This document shows, one piece after another, positions 1-9,964 of a stretch of 38,605 nt of DNA. The stretch spans positions 1 to 38,605 of the forward strand of contig JADKBN010000021.1 of the NCBI GenBank assembly GCA_016715065.1, read 5' to 3'. Numbering within the stretch: position 1 is the first letter of the stretch; each line of letters begins with the position of its first letter. The translations under genes were made by a program, and so were the position numbers. The notes under the pieces were generated by a model. It ran no database searches and was not told where the DNA came from. It saw only the letters and a list, made by a program, of their open reading frames with translations. The DNA comes from Fibrobacterota bacterium (GTDB lineage: Bacteria; Fibrobacterota; Fibrobacteria; UBA5070).

Positions 1-190
1 GACCTCCGGCAGGAGACCGAAGAGCGTGTGAAGCCATCTTCGGATAACTTGGTCCGCGACCAGGCGGTGGACCCATCCCAAACAGCCAGGGCGAACATGC
101 CTGCGCGAACAGGGTTTGGACCAACTTCAGGCCAGAGGCACGGAGGTGGTGCGTTGCGGGTGGATGGAACCCTGGGGCGTCCAAGGTGAT

Positions 191-814
191 TCAGCGCCTG
201 CCGGGAAACTCACAGTCCGCCAGGGCGAGGCTGATCTGGGCCAACAACGAGACCAGCGCCCCGATCTCCGGAGCGCCATGTAAGGGTTGGCAGTGATTTT
301 GCAGGGAGCGAAGATCGCTCTTCACCTGGATGCGGTCAGTGTTTCCGGAGAATCCGGGTGGAGCGTGAGGCGGTTCCCGCCGATTTCATTCCGCTTTCCG
401 GACACAAATTTCCAGGCCACAAAGGATGCAGGAGCGTTGCGAGTGCGCACGGGCGCACGGTCGCGCCGTTGGATACAAGGGGAATCAGCAGCAGCGTGCA
501 CGACGGGCAGGAGACCGTGGATGTGGCCGCTGCTGGCTTCGATCAGCGCCGCCATCGCTCGATCAGCTGCCCACGGGTTTCGCGGACCCCAGCATCGAGA
601 TGAGTTGCAGGCAAGCCTGTTGCACGATGCTATCGGGAGTGCGGGTGGTTTCCGGTACCGCCAAAGCGATTGCCCAATACGCTGTGTATTGTGGTGGAGG
701 GCGGATAACTCCGCTAACGCGCCCCGCGCTTGGATGAACGCGGACTCGCCCGATCGCCCTCAGGTCGACCTGCTCCACCAGTTCCCCCAATCCTTCGTCG
801 GTGCTTTTGGCCAT
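191..814 (-). CDS. Frameshifted hypothetical protein
   Basis: I do not recognise this protein. A minus-strand reading frame begins at MAKSTDEGLGELVEQVD (an alternative ATG lies 6 bases upstream) and continues to about 563. It appears to shift frame near 560 into a segment around MAALIEASSGHIHGLLPVV, then shifts again near 325 into a tail ending EFPGRR and a TGA at 191-193. The three pieces share GC-rich third codon positions, which is why I join them. The product would be about 200 residues, with no signal peptide or membrane segment that I can see. It is divergent from the membrane-protein gene starting at 1101. The existence of some minus-strand gene here is moderately likely; the exact joins are uncertain. 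Bases 1-190 hold nothing I can support. Confidence 0.35.
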
Positions 815-1100
815 GGGCATCCCTGAACACCTTGCCCACTGCGCGATCCGAATTTCCGCTTCAGCTGGTCCACCACGCCCCGCACAGCTAGCCGACTTTG
901 GGAAAGTTTTGGGAAAGTCGACCGGGTGCGCTCGATCACGGATGAAGAAACTAAGTAGTTTTGACCAAACCATGCCGTTCTTGCATTGGAAGCCATCCGG
1001 ACCGTATCATTCCACGCTTGGCCGAGTGCGAGCAGAAGGCTGAAAACGTCCTTGTTTCTTGGAGCGATGTCTCCGGATTTTGGGTTCTAGATGCAGAGTC

Positions 1101-1600
1101 ATGATCGCGCCTTCTCGCGGCCAGGTGAGGAAATTGTTCCTGTATGTCACGATAGCGCTCGGTTCCTGGTTGTTCCATCGACTATTTCTACCCAGGTCTG
1201 CACGGTTACAGGGATGCCTGGACCGGATGCACGCCATGATTTCCGTTGAGGTGGGCCTATCTCGGGTCCGTTTTGGAGCTGGCAGCCATCCTTTGAGACA
1301 ACTCTGCACAAACTCAGGTCCGGAACCCATCATCCTCTTCGACAAGGTTGTCTTCGTGCTGCCAGAGCCCATATTCAGTGGGACAGCTGGCACGGCTTGG
1401 CAGCTCGTTTCTGGTGCAGTGGTGTTGCTGGGATGGCTGGTATGGAGCTATCGCGTTCGGGACGACGTATTTCCCCTGCTCCTATCTTGGCATGGGCCTT
1501 GATCGTCAGCATGTTTTCGCCGGTGTTTCTGTACCTGGCTGGCTGGACGATCCGGGCAACTCTGGCTTGGGTGGAGCGAGTCGGATCTTTGTTCGGGTGA
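1101..1600 (+). CDS. Small predicted membrane protein, frameshifted
   Basis: The start MIAPSRGQVRKLFLYV is followed by a hydrophobic stretch at about residues 10-28. A soluble middle follows, then a second hydrophobic stretch (LVSGAVVLLGWLVWSYR). One frameshift near 1455-1475 links to a third hydrophobic stretch (LAWALIVSMFSPVFLYLAGW) and the stop after VERVGSLFG. Three membrane spans in about 165 residues fit a small inner-membrane protein. No catalytic motif is visible and I cannot assign a family. The gene stands alone, divergent from the minus-strand gene upstream (bases 815-1100 between them show nothing else). Confidence 0.45.
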
Positions 1601-2084
1601 CGGAGGTGAGATACCTGGTGCTTGTTTCCGCCCTGACCACTTCCGCAGCAGCTGGTTTGTGGTCGCAAGACCACCAAGGCGGAACGGGTCCAGGGAGATC
1701 TCACCGACTGAGCGGCCTTCCGCCTGTTCTGCTACCAGTGCATGATCATGGAATCGGTCCCGATCGCGGCAGGAATGAACAACGCCAGGATCTTTACCTG
1801 GGCTTCTTTTCCGGCCGCACTGGGCGACGGCCGTGGCTTCCTGCCAAACAAGTTGCCTGGCCCGCCCCACGGCGCGATTTCGCGAATCCGGCTTGGGGTC
1901 GGAGGCAATCGGTGCGCGTGACTCGAAGCTGGCTGCGATTTTCCAGGTATGAACCAGGATAAAGTGCGCGAACGGTCCAGCCATCCTTGCGCTGTTCCAC
2001 CTCCGATTGAGTTGGAAGCTCGCCCGGTGCGGCAGCGGAGTTCTTCCAGGCATACGGGGGAATCTGCCACCTTGATCGCAAGAA
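1601..2084. other. Unresolved stretch without a confident gene
   Basis: Several overlapping open frames occur on both strands, but none has a coherent start, motif and stop. A minus-strand gene with several indels could lie here, downstream of the 2085-4074 gene; pieces around KNSAAAPGELPTQSEVEQ and VKILALFIPAAIGTDSM look weakly coding. I do not call a gene. Confidence 0.3.
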
Positions 2085-4074
2085 TCAAACTGATGCGGGC
2101 ATGAGAACTTGGTATTCAACCGTTGACTTGGCGACTTCCGCGAACACGTCCCGGTAGGCGCGGGAGAAGGTGTCGACTCCGCCGCTCCAGCGGGGCAAGG
2201 CGAAAAAGATCGCCGATTCCAGCGTATCCCGGGATTGGCAGGAATCGCATCGGATGCGTGGTGTCAGTCGCTCCCAGATCGATTCGGCCATCCGTGAAGC
2301 GGCCGCCACTGGCGCGCCGGTGTCGGTCAGCTGAGGGAATCCGTAAAGACTCCGCCTCTGGCATCGCGTACCCATTAAGCTGGCCAGCCAGGAGGAATCC
2401 TTGGCTTGATGCACCATGGTGGGATGGAGGAGCCGTTTGGATGGAGCGGGCCGAGGCCACGGAATCCAAGCAAGGCAGGCCTCGCAGGGAGCGTGTCGGG
2501 AGGGACAGAAGCCGTCCCTGGTTTTTCCGGGCCAGGAAACGTTCGACCAGGCCTTTCGCCAGGAGCGGACCATGGGCCGGGTCCTGATGAATCGAAGGTA
2601 CCAAGGCCCAGGTCGCGTTGGTTTCTTCCAGCGAATCCAGAAGGCACTCGCCGGGGCAGGAGCTCAGGGTGTCCAGGCCTGCCAGACGGCGGGCCGCCCA
2701 GGGGAACACCGCCGCGCGCGACCACCGCGACGGAGCATCGAGCGGCTCTGCTTGGCGGTCTTGAAATCGGTGATGGTGTAGTCGAACACCCAAGCGGAGT
2801 CCGATCCGGTGACCCCCACTCGAGTTTTGTCGACCATCAACGCCCGCGCGGTGGAGTCCGCGCGACGCCCTAAGGGGATAGTCAAAATTGTCTATCCAGT
2901 CTTTGCCAAATTCTTCCTGCACCGACCGCGAAAGCAGCGGGAGATTGCCCGCTTGACACTGTCTGGCCGGAACATGGCCACCAGGTGCTGCGGACTTCCG
3001 ACCGGACTTTTCACCGACAAGTCGAGCGGAGCCAGGAGCGCGGCCATGGCGCGTTGGGCCAGCCGGCGGGGGATCGATCCAACACGGGTGGAATCCAATA
3101 CGCTGTCGTCGGATGCCCGCACGAGCAACAGCTCCAGGGCCAAGCTGGAATCGGCAAGTCGGGTCAGGTTGCTGTGGATCACGCGCTGGGCTCCCATGCG
3201 GAGGCGGAAGAATCCAGGCAACGCTTGCCGACACATTCCGTGCGGTATTCAAACGGTGCCCAAGTCGCCCATGCGCCATGTCGGAGGCCCGCCACGAGGG
3301 AGTCGTTGATTGACCTGGGCCAGCGCGGTGTCCGCACCTCTGGCAAAACCGGCGCGACTCCCCAGGTGATGTTGGATTGCCTGGAAGAGTCCGCGATGCA
3401 GATGGAATCGGAAGGGGAAGGCGGAAAGCTGCACGAACTGGCGGGTGAGGCGACGCAACGAAGGGGATGGTCGGCTCGAAGATGCCTCGGGTGGAATCGA
3501 TCTTCTGGCGCGAGGCCAGATCGAACACCTCAGGAGGAGGCTTCCCGCAAGCCGTCTGATTTCACCCGCAGGGTGGTGTAGAGGAACTTGCTTGCCCCCG
3601 AAGCTTTCGCCGCGGTCCAAGTGGCCTCGAAATTCGTGGCCGGATCGGCCATGCTCGCTCGCTTCGCGCGGCCTGTGCGTTCCAGCTCCATGTCCAGCTT
3701 TGCTTCCAACGCCTGGAGCCAGTAGAGGGACTGGCCCGGTCGCGAACCTTCGCGACAAACCAAGTCCGCTCGGCCAAGGCGAGGAATCCGCACGTCGCAA
3801 GGAATCTGCACGATGGAGGAATCCATTCGCGCCTGCACGGCAAGCAGCGAAGCGAATCCGCGCGCGCGGTCTCCGCTTTGGCGACTTCCATGCGCAAGGA
3901 ATCGACGATCCGCAACGAATCGGCGAGCTTTTGCGCAGGCGTCAGTTTGGCTGGTTTCTTCTTCACTTGCGGACTTCGCCCCGGCTTTGCGGTGGGCGTG
4001 GCAGCGACGATCAGCACAGGCGCCAGGAGCGCCGCCACAGTGGCGATCGCGAGGAGTGTTCTCGGAGATCTCAT
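2085..4074 (-). CDS. Exported hypothetical protein, heavily frameshifted
   Basis: The ATG at 4074 opens MRSPRTLLAIATVAALLAP, a clear signal peptide. A Lys/Pro-rich linker and a short charged helix (LADSLRIVDSLRMEVAK) follow. At least five frame changes are needed to follow it: near 3870 into RGFASLLAVQARMDSSIVQ, near 3530, near 3240 (MGAQRVIHSNLTRLADSSLA), near 2890 (TARALMVDKTRVGVTGSDSA) and near 2650-2570, ending VEYQVLMPASV and a stop at 2085. Corrected length is about 660 residues. The middle part, with alternating beta-like stretches and a DSVLDSTRVG segment, faintly recalls lipoprotein or TolB-N-like domains, but I would not assign it. It is probably periplasmic or surface-located. The gene is divergent from the metallophosphoesterase at 4154. 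Confidence 0.55.
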
Positions 4075-4153
4075 GGTTGTTTGTCTCCATTGTCGATCCC
4101 AGCATACCTTCTCCAACCTCCTTCTGTCGAGCCCTGGCTACTATTCATTTTCC

Positions 4154-4924
4154 ATGAAGCCTCGGGGCCTCTCCGATCCACACCTGACCCTGGCCACTCC
4201 GCAAAAAGTCATGCACGTTTTCGGGGAGGTATGGCGAGACCACCCGGATCGCATCCGCGAGAACTGGAGCCGACTGGTTTCGCCTGAAGACGTGGTGGTG
4301 TTGCCGGGCGATATTTCGTGGGCCAGTCGGCTGGAAGACGCCCTGACCGACCTGGAATTCCCGCACCGCCTGCCGGGCACGAAGGTTTTGTTGGATGGCA
4401 ACCACGAGCGCTGGTGGAACACCCTCTCGCAGGTTCGCGCCGAGCTTCCGCCCTCGGTGAAGGCCATTTCCGGCGACCATGTGGAAGTCGGGTCCTGGTT
4501 GGTGTTCGGGACTCGGCTTTGGGAAACGCGCCAGATCGATTGCGATGCTCTGGTGGCATGGAACCAATCCACCGACAAGCGTCCGGACAAGCGCACGCCC
4601 GAAGAGGACCAACGCAACGAGAAGATCTTCCAGCGTGAAATCGCCCGGCTGGAGCGTTGTGTTCAGGCGCTGCCCCATCGCCCTTGGCTGCGCCGCATCT
4701 GCCTAACCCACTATCCCCCGCTGGGTCCTGACCTAGAACCATCGGCCGCATCCGAACTGGTGGAGCGCTCGGGTGCGACAACGTGCGTGTTTGGACACCT
4801 CCACAACCTCAAGAAGGCCCCGGGTGGCCGTTCTGCGACCTCTTTGGCACCGCACGCGGGTGCGTTACGTGCTGGCCTCTGCCGATCACCTGGAGATGGT
4901 CCCGTCCTGCTCGACGAAACCTGA
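4154..4924 (+). CDS. Metallophosphoesterase (predicted phosphohydrolase)
   Basis: This is a calcineurin-like phosphohydrolase that would use two metal ions to cleave a phosphoester; the natural substrate is unknown. The metal-binding blocks appear in order: GLSDPHL (the DxH block), LPGDISWA (GD), LLDGNHERWW (GNHE), CLTHYPP and CVFGHLHN (GHxH). The motifs and the total length of about 255 residues match the bacterial family often labelled COG1768. One or two indels near 4820-4890 disturb the tail. The corrected end would read FCDLFGTARG, then VRYVLASADHLEMVP, then VLLDET before the TGA at 4922. The ATG at 4154 puts the DxH motif close to the N-terminus, as in the family. It is probably cytoplasmic and monocistronic. 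Confidence 0.85.
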   Translation: MKPRGLSDPHLTLATPQKVMHVFGEVWRDHPDRIRENWSRLVSPEDVVVLPGDISWASRLEDALTDLEFPHRLPGTKVLLDGNHERWWNTLSQVRAELPPSVKAISGDHVEVGSWLVFGTRLWETRQIDCDALVAWNQSTDKRPDKRTPEEDQRNEKIFQREIARLERCVQALPHRPWLRRICLTHYPPLGPDLEPSAASELVERSGATTCVFGHLHNLKKAPGGRSATSLAPHAGALRAGLCRSPGDGPVLLDET

Positions 4925-4996
4925 AGCCAGGAAGGCTTTCTGCGAAAGCCCGCGGAATCGTAGAATCGGTGCAAGAACCTTTATGGAGGCAGCGCC

Positions 4997-7058
4997 GTGT
5001 CCATTTTCCGTGAAACCTTGGGGGAGCATCCGCAATCGCCTGACGTGACCGCCATCTGTGCGGGTGTTTTGGCCTTTGGATTCACTGCGGCGTTTTCCAT
5101 CATGAAAATGCGCGACATCCAAGAATCCGCTTTGCAAATCCAGATCCAAAGTCAGTCGGAGGCCCAGGCGCATTCCGTCGCGGCGGTGCTGGAACGAAAG
5201 CTGGGATTCGCCAGGGCCTTGGCGCGCTCGATGGAAGGGATCGCCTCCATGCCAGACAAGGAAAAACGCTCGGTATTGGATTCCCTGGTCAGCTCCTTGG
5301 CTCGGGAGGAAGGAGTTTCCGCTGCCTATGTGAACCTGGAGCAGGGGAAATTCTTTTCGGCGAAGATCGGCACTCCGGGAAACAAGCCGGGGGCGACTTG
5401 GTTCAAGGACGGCAAAGGCGGCATCCAATTCGATCCGGCGGGAAACAACACCCAGATCGACTCGACCACCGAATGGTACTGGTCTGCCTTCTTGAGAAAG
5501 CGCGAGAGCATGGTGGAGCCTTATCGCTACAGCTACGGTCCAGGCCTGGACACGATCATGCTGGTCTCGATGGCGGTCCCCATCCGCGTGGGCGGAGAGG
5601 TGGTGGGAGTGGCCGGTCTGGATGTTCCGCTGGAACAATTGCAGAAGACCGTAGGGGAGATCCATCCAATGGCGGGCTCCTACGCGATCCTGGCCTCGAA
5701 CAAAGGGGTGCGGGCGGCGCATCCGAAGCCCGAACAGTTGATGAAGCCGCTGGAGACGACATGACAGATTCTGGCCGCAAGGCGTTGCTGATTCCATCGC
5801 CGCGGGGCGCTTCATCACCGTGGAGAAGATCGCCAAAGGGTCGGGAAAACCAGTTGGATCCGCTACTCGCCGGTGATGGTGGGGAAACCCGTCAACCGTG
5901 GGCGTTGGGATTGGTCTTCCCATCGAGGAGATGCGGCAACCTGTTTTGCGCCCGGCGCGAAATCCTGATCGCGACCTTTCTAGGTGTCGGGTTTCTCGCG
6001 TTGCTGTTGGGAGTGTTGGTGGCCAGCTCCTGCGGCCGTTGGACATCCGGCGGGATTCATGCGGGAAATGGCGCAAGGCGATGGAGACTCACGCGCAGGG
6101 TTTCCAACACGGGCGTGCGGGAAACGGACACGTTGGGAGGGGAGTTCAATCGCTTCGCCGAGGTGACGCGCGCCATGGTTTCCAATGTGATCGAGCGTAC
6201 CCACCCGATGGGTGCGGCGTCCGGCGGTCTGCAAGTGGTGGCGGGGGAGTTGGACAAGAGTTCGAACGAGTCTCGCTGCGAGCCGAGAGGGTTGGACAGG
6301 AAGCCCCTGTCGATGAGCCGCGATGCTCAAACGGCTTTCGGAGAAGTCGAACAGTCCGGATCCAATCTGGAACGGATCGCGGCGGCGGTGGAACAGATGA
6401 ACGCCAGCATCGGCGAGGTGGCGCATGGGGCCAGTCTCTCGCGTTCCACCGCGATGGAGGCTTTGACCGCCGCCGAGCAGGCCGCCCAATTCGTGGGCGG
6501 ACTCGCGAACGCTTCGGCAGAGATCGAACAGGTGATCGAGATCATCGTGGAAATTTCCGAGCAGACCAAGTTGTTGGCGCTCAACGCCACGATCGAGGCC
6601 GCGCGCGCAGGCGAGGCGGGTCGTGGTTTCGCGGTGGTCGCAGGCGAAGTGAAGGAATTGGCCAAGGGAACGGCGGAGGCGACCGAAGACATCCGCACGC
6701 GCGTGGAGCGCATGCGCCAGGCCACGGGCCAAGCGGTGGAGCGGATCGCCCAGATCCGCACGGTGATCCAGAAATCCTCGGACATGCAAACCACGATCGC
6801 AGCATCGGTGGAAGAACAATCCTCCGCCACCCGCGAGATCGCCTCCAGCCTGGCCGGGGTGGTCGCGGGGGTGCGGACCGTGCGCGGCAGCCTGCGCAGC
6901 GTGGTGGATGGAACAAAAAACGTCAGCGCGAACATGGGCGAGGTGGCCGGCGTCAGCGCGGACCTGCGTTCGCAGGCTTTGCGGGTCCGCGAGGCATCCG
7001 ATCAGCGGCCTCGATGGCCGATTCCGTGGGGCAGCTGTTGGGTCGCTTCAAGGTCTGA
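4997..7058 (+). CDS. Methyl-accepting chemotaxis protein, dCache type, frameshifted
   Basis: This is a membrane chemoreceptor. Its GTG start is preceded by GGAGG at 4985-4989. Residues about 15-36 form the first membrane helix. A periplasmic dCache-type sensor follows, with EWYWSAFLRKRESMVEPY and VVGVAGLDVPLEQLQK. A second membrane helix (LIATFLGVGFLALLLGVLV) is encoded near 5965-6030, then a HAMP-like linker and the cytoplasmic signalling coiled coil. The invariant hairpin tip is present: EISEQTKLLALNATIEAARA followed by GRGFAVVAGEV (about 6556-6650), which binds CheW and CheA. Frame changes near 5760-5950 and near 7000 break the open frame; the corrected C-terminus reads MADSVGQLLGRFKV and stops at 7056-7058. 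The ligand is unknown. Confidence 0.85.
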
Positions 7059-7089
7059 TGCCAATTCCGAGTCTATCCAACGGAAATTC

Positions 7090-7176
7090 GTTCATTCTGA
7101 GTCTGTCGAAGTGCGAACGGACATTGCCTTTCGCCCTTCGAGACGGCGCATGCAGCGCCTCCTCAGGACGAACGGC
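7090..7176. repeat. Intergenic repeat, tandem pair of imperfect copies
   Basis: Bases 7090-7120 (GTTCATTCTGAGTCTGTCGA and onward to GAACGG) and 7131-7176 (CCCTTCGAGACGGCGCATGC, then CTCAGGACGAACGG) are two diverged copies of an imperfect palindromic element. Further copies occur at 8452, 8550, 32077 and 32354. It lies between the chemoreceptor and leuB. The rest of 7059-7368 shows only the leuB ribosome-binding site (GGAG before the ATG). Confidence 0.7.
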
Positions 7177-7368
7177 AACCACGGCTTCCGATTCTTTGCC
7201 GGGATTCCGTAGGAGATCGGTCCGGGCGTCTCCCACCCGTTGTGGGCATGGGAGCCATCGCGCCACGGATGGCATCAGGTACTTGTTGGTTGGCTAGTTT
7301 TCCCTTTTCGCTGGCCAGGTAGGTGCGTTTTCCGCCCGACCCGACCGCACCAACCGTGGAGCCAAAAG

Positions 7369-8433
7369 ATGTCGAAGACCCACAAGATCGCAGTCCTGGC
7401 CGGAGATGGAATCGGACCCGAGGTCATGGCCCGCCGTGCGCGTGATGGAGCCGTGCCGCCAAGGGACGGATTTTCCTTCGACTGGAGGCCTGCCAAGGTG
7501 GGCGGATCCGCCTACGATGAATTCCCAGCATCCGCTGCCCCAGTCCACCATCGACACCTGCAAGGACTCGAGGCGATCTTTTTCGGATCGGTGGGCGGCC
7601 CCAAGTGGGAAGGTTCTTCCTCCCGACCTCCAGCCCGAGCGTGGTGCGTTGCTGCCTTTGCGGAAAATCTTTGGTCTGTACGCGAACCTGCGTCCGGCCA
7701 CCGTCTACAAGGCCTGGCCGGTGCCTGCCCGCTGCGCGCGCGGATATCGTGGGCGACGGATTCGATGTGCTGGTGGTGCGCGAGCTCACCGGCGACGTCT
7801 ACTTGGCCAGCCCAAGGGGCGCGAAGGCGATCGCGCGTTCGACACCATGGTCTACTCGGTGTGCGAAATCGAACGCATCGCGCGGTGGCGTTCAAGGCCG
7901 CGCGCGGCGTCGCAACCACGTGACCTCCATCGACAGGCCCACGTCCGGCGGCCAGCGTGCTGTGGCGCGAAGTGGTCACCCGCATCCACAAGGACGAATC
8001 CCGGACGTGACTCGCCCATACGTACGTGGACAACGGGGCCATGCAGTTGGTCCGCACCCCCAAGCAGTTCGATGTGATGCTGTGCCCCAACCTCTTTGGA
8101 GACATCCTCTCCGGAAACCGGCGCCATCACGGGATCCCTGGCATGCTGCCTTCCGCATCGCTGGCCGAAGGGACGTTCGGATTGTTCGAGCCTCGGGAGG
8201 TTCTGCTCCCGACATCGCGGCAAAGGGATCGCCAATCCGCTGGCGCAGAATTTTGTCGGGTGCCATGCTCCTGCGCTACGCACTGGGCCCAGGACGAAAG
8301 CGCCCAGCGCATCGAGGCGGCCGTGGCCGGTGGTGCTTGACGACGCATCGCAACCGGCGACATCGCCTGGGCCGGTGCCAGTGGTGAACACGGGCATGGG
8401 CGACGCGGTGCTGGCGCGACTTCGACGGGTTAA
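7369..8433 (+). CDS. leuB: 3-isopropylmalate dehydrogenase, many frameshifts
   Basis: LeuB performs the NAD-dependent oxidative decarboxylation of 3-isopropylmalate, the third step of leucine synthesis. Family motifs run in order across frames: VLAGDGIGPEV at the start, FFGSVGGPKWE, the hallmark LRKIFGLYANLRP, VVRELTGDVYL, then VDNGAMQLVRTPKQFDVMLC and NLFGDILS, which carry the metal- and substrate-binding Asp residues, then MLPSASLAEGTFGLFEP and a C-terminal VVNTGMGDAVLARL. The span corresponds to about 355 codons, the normal length, so the breaks look like single-base errors, at least eight of them, and not gene decay. GGAG precedes the ATG at 7369. No leuA, leuC or leuD is adjacent. Confidence 0.9.
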
Positions 8434-8451
8434 GGGGCAAAGTCCCGGGCT

Positions 8452-8493
8452 CGTTCGCCCTTCGAGACGCCTTCGGCTCCTCAGGACGAACGG
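8452..8493 (+). repeat. Intergenic palindromic repeat copy
   Basis: The sequence starts CGTTCGCCCTTCGAGACGCC and ends CTCAGGACGAACGG. Its ends are inverted (CGTTCG with CGAACG), so it can fold into a hairpin. It lies just after leuB. Confidence 0.75.
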
Positions 8494-8549
8494 CTCTGCT
8501 CTCATCCATTTGGTTTTGCCGGTGGCCTGAGCAGCGGACAGAGGACTAT

Positions 8550-8588
8550 CCGTTCGTCTGAGGGGGGCACCCCCGTCTCGAAGGGCGA
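8550..8588 (-). repeat. Intergenic palindromic repeat copy, inverted
   Basis: This is the same element in the opposite orientation (CCGTTCGTCTGAGG, a GGGGG/CCCCC loop stem, GTCTCGAAGGGCGA). With the copy at 8452 it forms a head-to-head pair 56 bp apart in the gap between leuB and the convergent lipoprotein gene. It could act as a bidirectional terminator. Confidence 0.7.
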
Positions 8589-8594
8589 TGTTTG

Positions 8595-9336
8595 TCAGGT
8601 CCAGGAGCGGGACACCTCACCCGGTTTTTGTCTCCATTTTTCAGAATCGATCGAGCGCCTTGACTTTCTGTTCCGGATCCACGGATCGTCCGGAATCGAT
8701 CCTGGAACTTCGCCAGTATTCACCCCGCTGGATTGGGGCTCGTCGGGATCCTCGATCCTTCCCCGGCGCTCAAGCAGGATCAGGGAGTCGAGGTCCGACT
8801 TCCTGATTCCGAGTTGGTCTGGAAGCCCGACCGGATTCGCCGACGAGGGCGTTTTTCTGTCAACAAGGGGATCGCGAGACCATGTGCGGTGTGATGGGTC
8901 CCGCCGCCGTCCAGGCAGGAAAGATGTGGTTGGCCGTATTCGGGAGCGCTGCAAGGCCTCCCGGCGGTACTCCAGACCGGGATGTCGGCGCAAGCGAATC
9001 GCCGCGACGGCGAAGAATCCATCTTGGCAGTTCCCGCACGGCCTTCGCCGAAACGCGCCTCTCCTGCGCGGATGCGTTCCCAAGCCGTGTCCGGTCGAGC
9101 ACGGCCAGGACTCCGGCGCGAGGTAGGGATGCGCCGCGCAAAGGCTGTCCAGTTGGGCGAGGCGAGCCGAGGGTTTCCGGGTGCCAAGACTCCCGTCAGG
9201 CCACGCACCAAGGGTGATGGCGGTGCTTCTCGGTGTCTGTGGGGATTTGGCGGGGACCGCAGGCGGCCAAACAGGCTCCAACAAGGAGCCACATTGGGGC
9301 CAGGAGAGGGCGGCTGGGAATGCTGAAGCTGGGCAT
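8595..9336 (-). CDS. Lipoprotein, frameshifted
   Basis: The start MPSFSIPSRPLLAPMWLLVG leads to a lipobox (LAAC) at residues 23-26, so the mature protein should be lipidated and membrane-anchored. Frame changes near 9200, 9130 and 8870 connect pieces containing LDSLCAAHPYLAPE, LPRWILRRRGDSLAP and LPDQLGIRKSDLDSLILLE, ending KPGEVSRSWT at 8595. Corrected length is about 245 residues. I recognise no domain. It sits 29 bp downstream of another lipoprotein gene on the same strand, so the two are probably co-transcribed. Confidence 0.55.
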
Positions 9337-9365
9337 GGGTGGCTCGAGCACAGGGTCCGATATCA

Positions 9366-9848
9366 CTAGAGTCCGCTTCGTTTCTGCCATCGATCGGTGA
9401 ACGCCTTCCGCTTCGGGAGCCAAGGCATCGAGGTTCTGTGAATGTCCGGAGGCTGCGTGTCGGCACTGTCGTCGCACCATGTGAAGGTCTCCACGGAGCC
9501 ATCCACCACTGGCATCGAGGTTTCCGGCTCATAGAGCGAAGCCACTCCGCGGACCCGATGATATTCTTCCGGAGGAAGCTGGATTTCGTGGTGCATGCTG
9601 TCGTGGAGGCGCGATCGAAGCTTCCGATCACCTTGCCAGAAAACCGCAGGCGTCCGCGATCATCCATCCGGCGACCTGGGACTCCGGTCCTGCCAGGCAG
9701 CGTAGCGGAGAATCCGGCTTCGGTCTCCGATGCATGCGGTATCGGAAAATTCTTTCCGCACACCCTGCGGTTGGGGCGTCGTCCACGGATCGCTCTTGGA
9801 GCAAGACAGGCACCACAAGGCCAGCAAGAGTCCGATGGGGCATTTCAT
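9366..9848 (-). CDS. Small lipoprotein, frameshifted
   Basis: The start MKCPIGLLLALWCLSCSKSD has a short charged N-region, a hydrophobic core and a lipobox (LSC, Cys 16). The frame changes near 9665 and again near 9600. The joined middle reads DDRGRLRFSGKVIGSFDR, then HEIQLPPEEYHRVRGVASLY and a tail ending DRWQKRSGL. Corrected length is about 160 residues. No known family is apparent. It lies downstream of the ilvC terminator-like hairpin and upstream of the lipoprotein at 9336. Confidence 0.55.
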
Positions 9849-9879
9849 TGGAGCCAAGGTAAAATGGCGGACTAACTCC

Positions 9880-9913
9880 GCGAAGGACAAGACTCCCGCA
9901 TGCGCCGGGAGTC
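9880..9913 (-). terminator. Probable ilvC terminator
   Basis: A perfect 8-bp stem, GACTCCCG (9891-9898) with CGGGAGTC (9906-9913), has a 7-base loop. Read on the minus strand it is followed by a T-rich TTGTCCTT. It begins about 50 bp after the ilvC stop. The T-run is short, so confidence is moderate. Confidence 0.55.
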
Positions 9914-9964
9914 AGTCTGACAGATACGCTTGGGCGCGTCGTTGATCTCCTTGGCCTCGGACCG

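Noticed and set aside
2116..3528. Minus-strand open frame of 470 codons read as one protein
   Set aside because: Only parts of it look coding. The better reading switches frame several times and ends at 2085; the long frame is mostly Pro/Arg/Ser-rich out-of-frame translation.
4886..6076. Long minus-strand open frame of 396 codons
   Set aside because: It lies opposite the chemoreceptor, which has clear dCache and signalling motifs; the antisense frame has no motif and is open only because of high GC.
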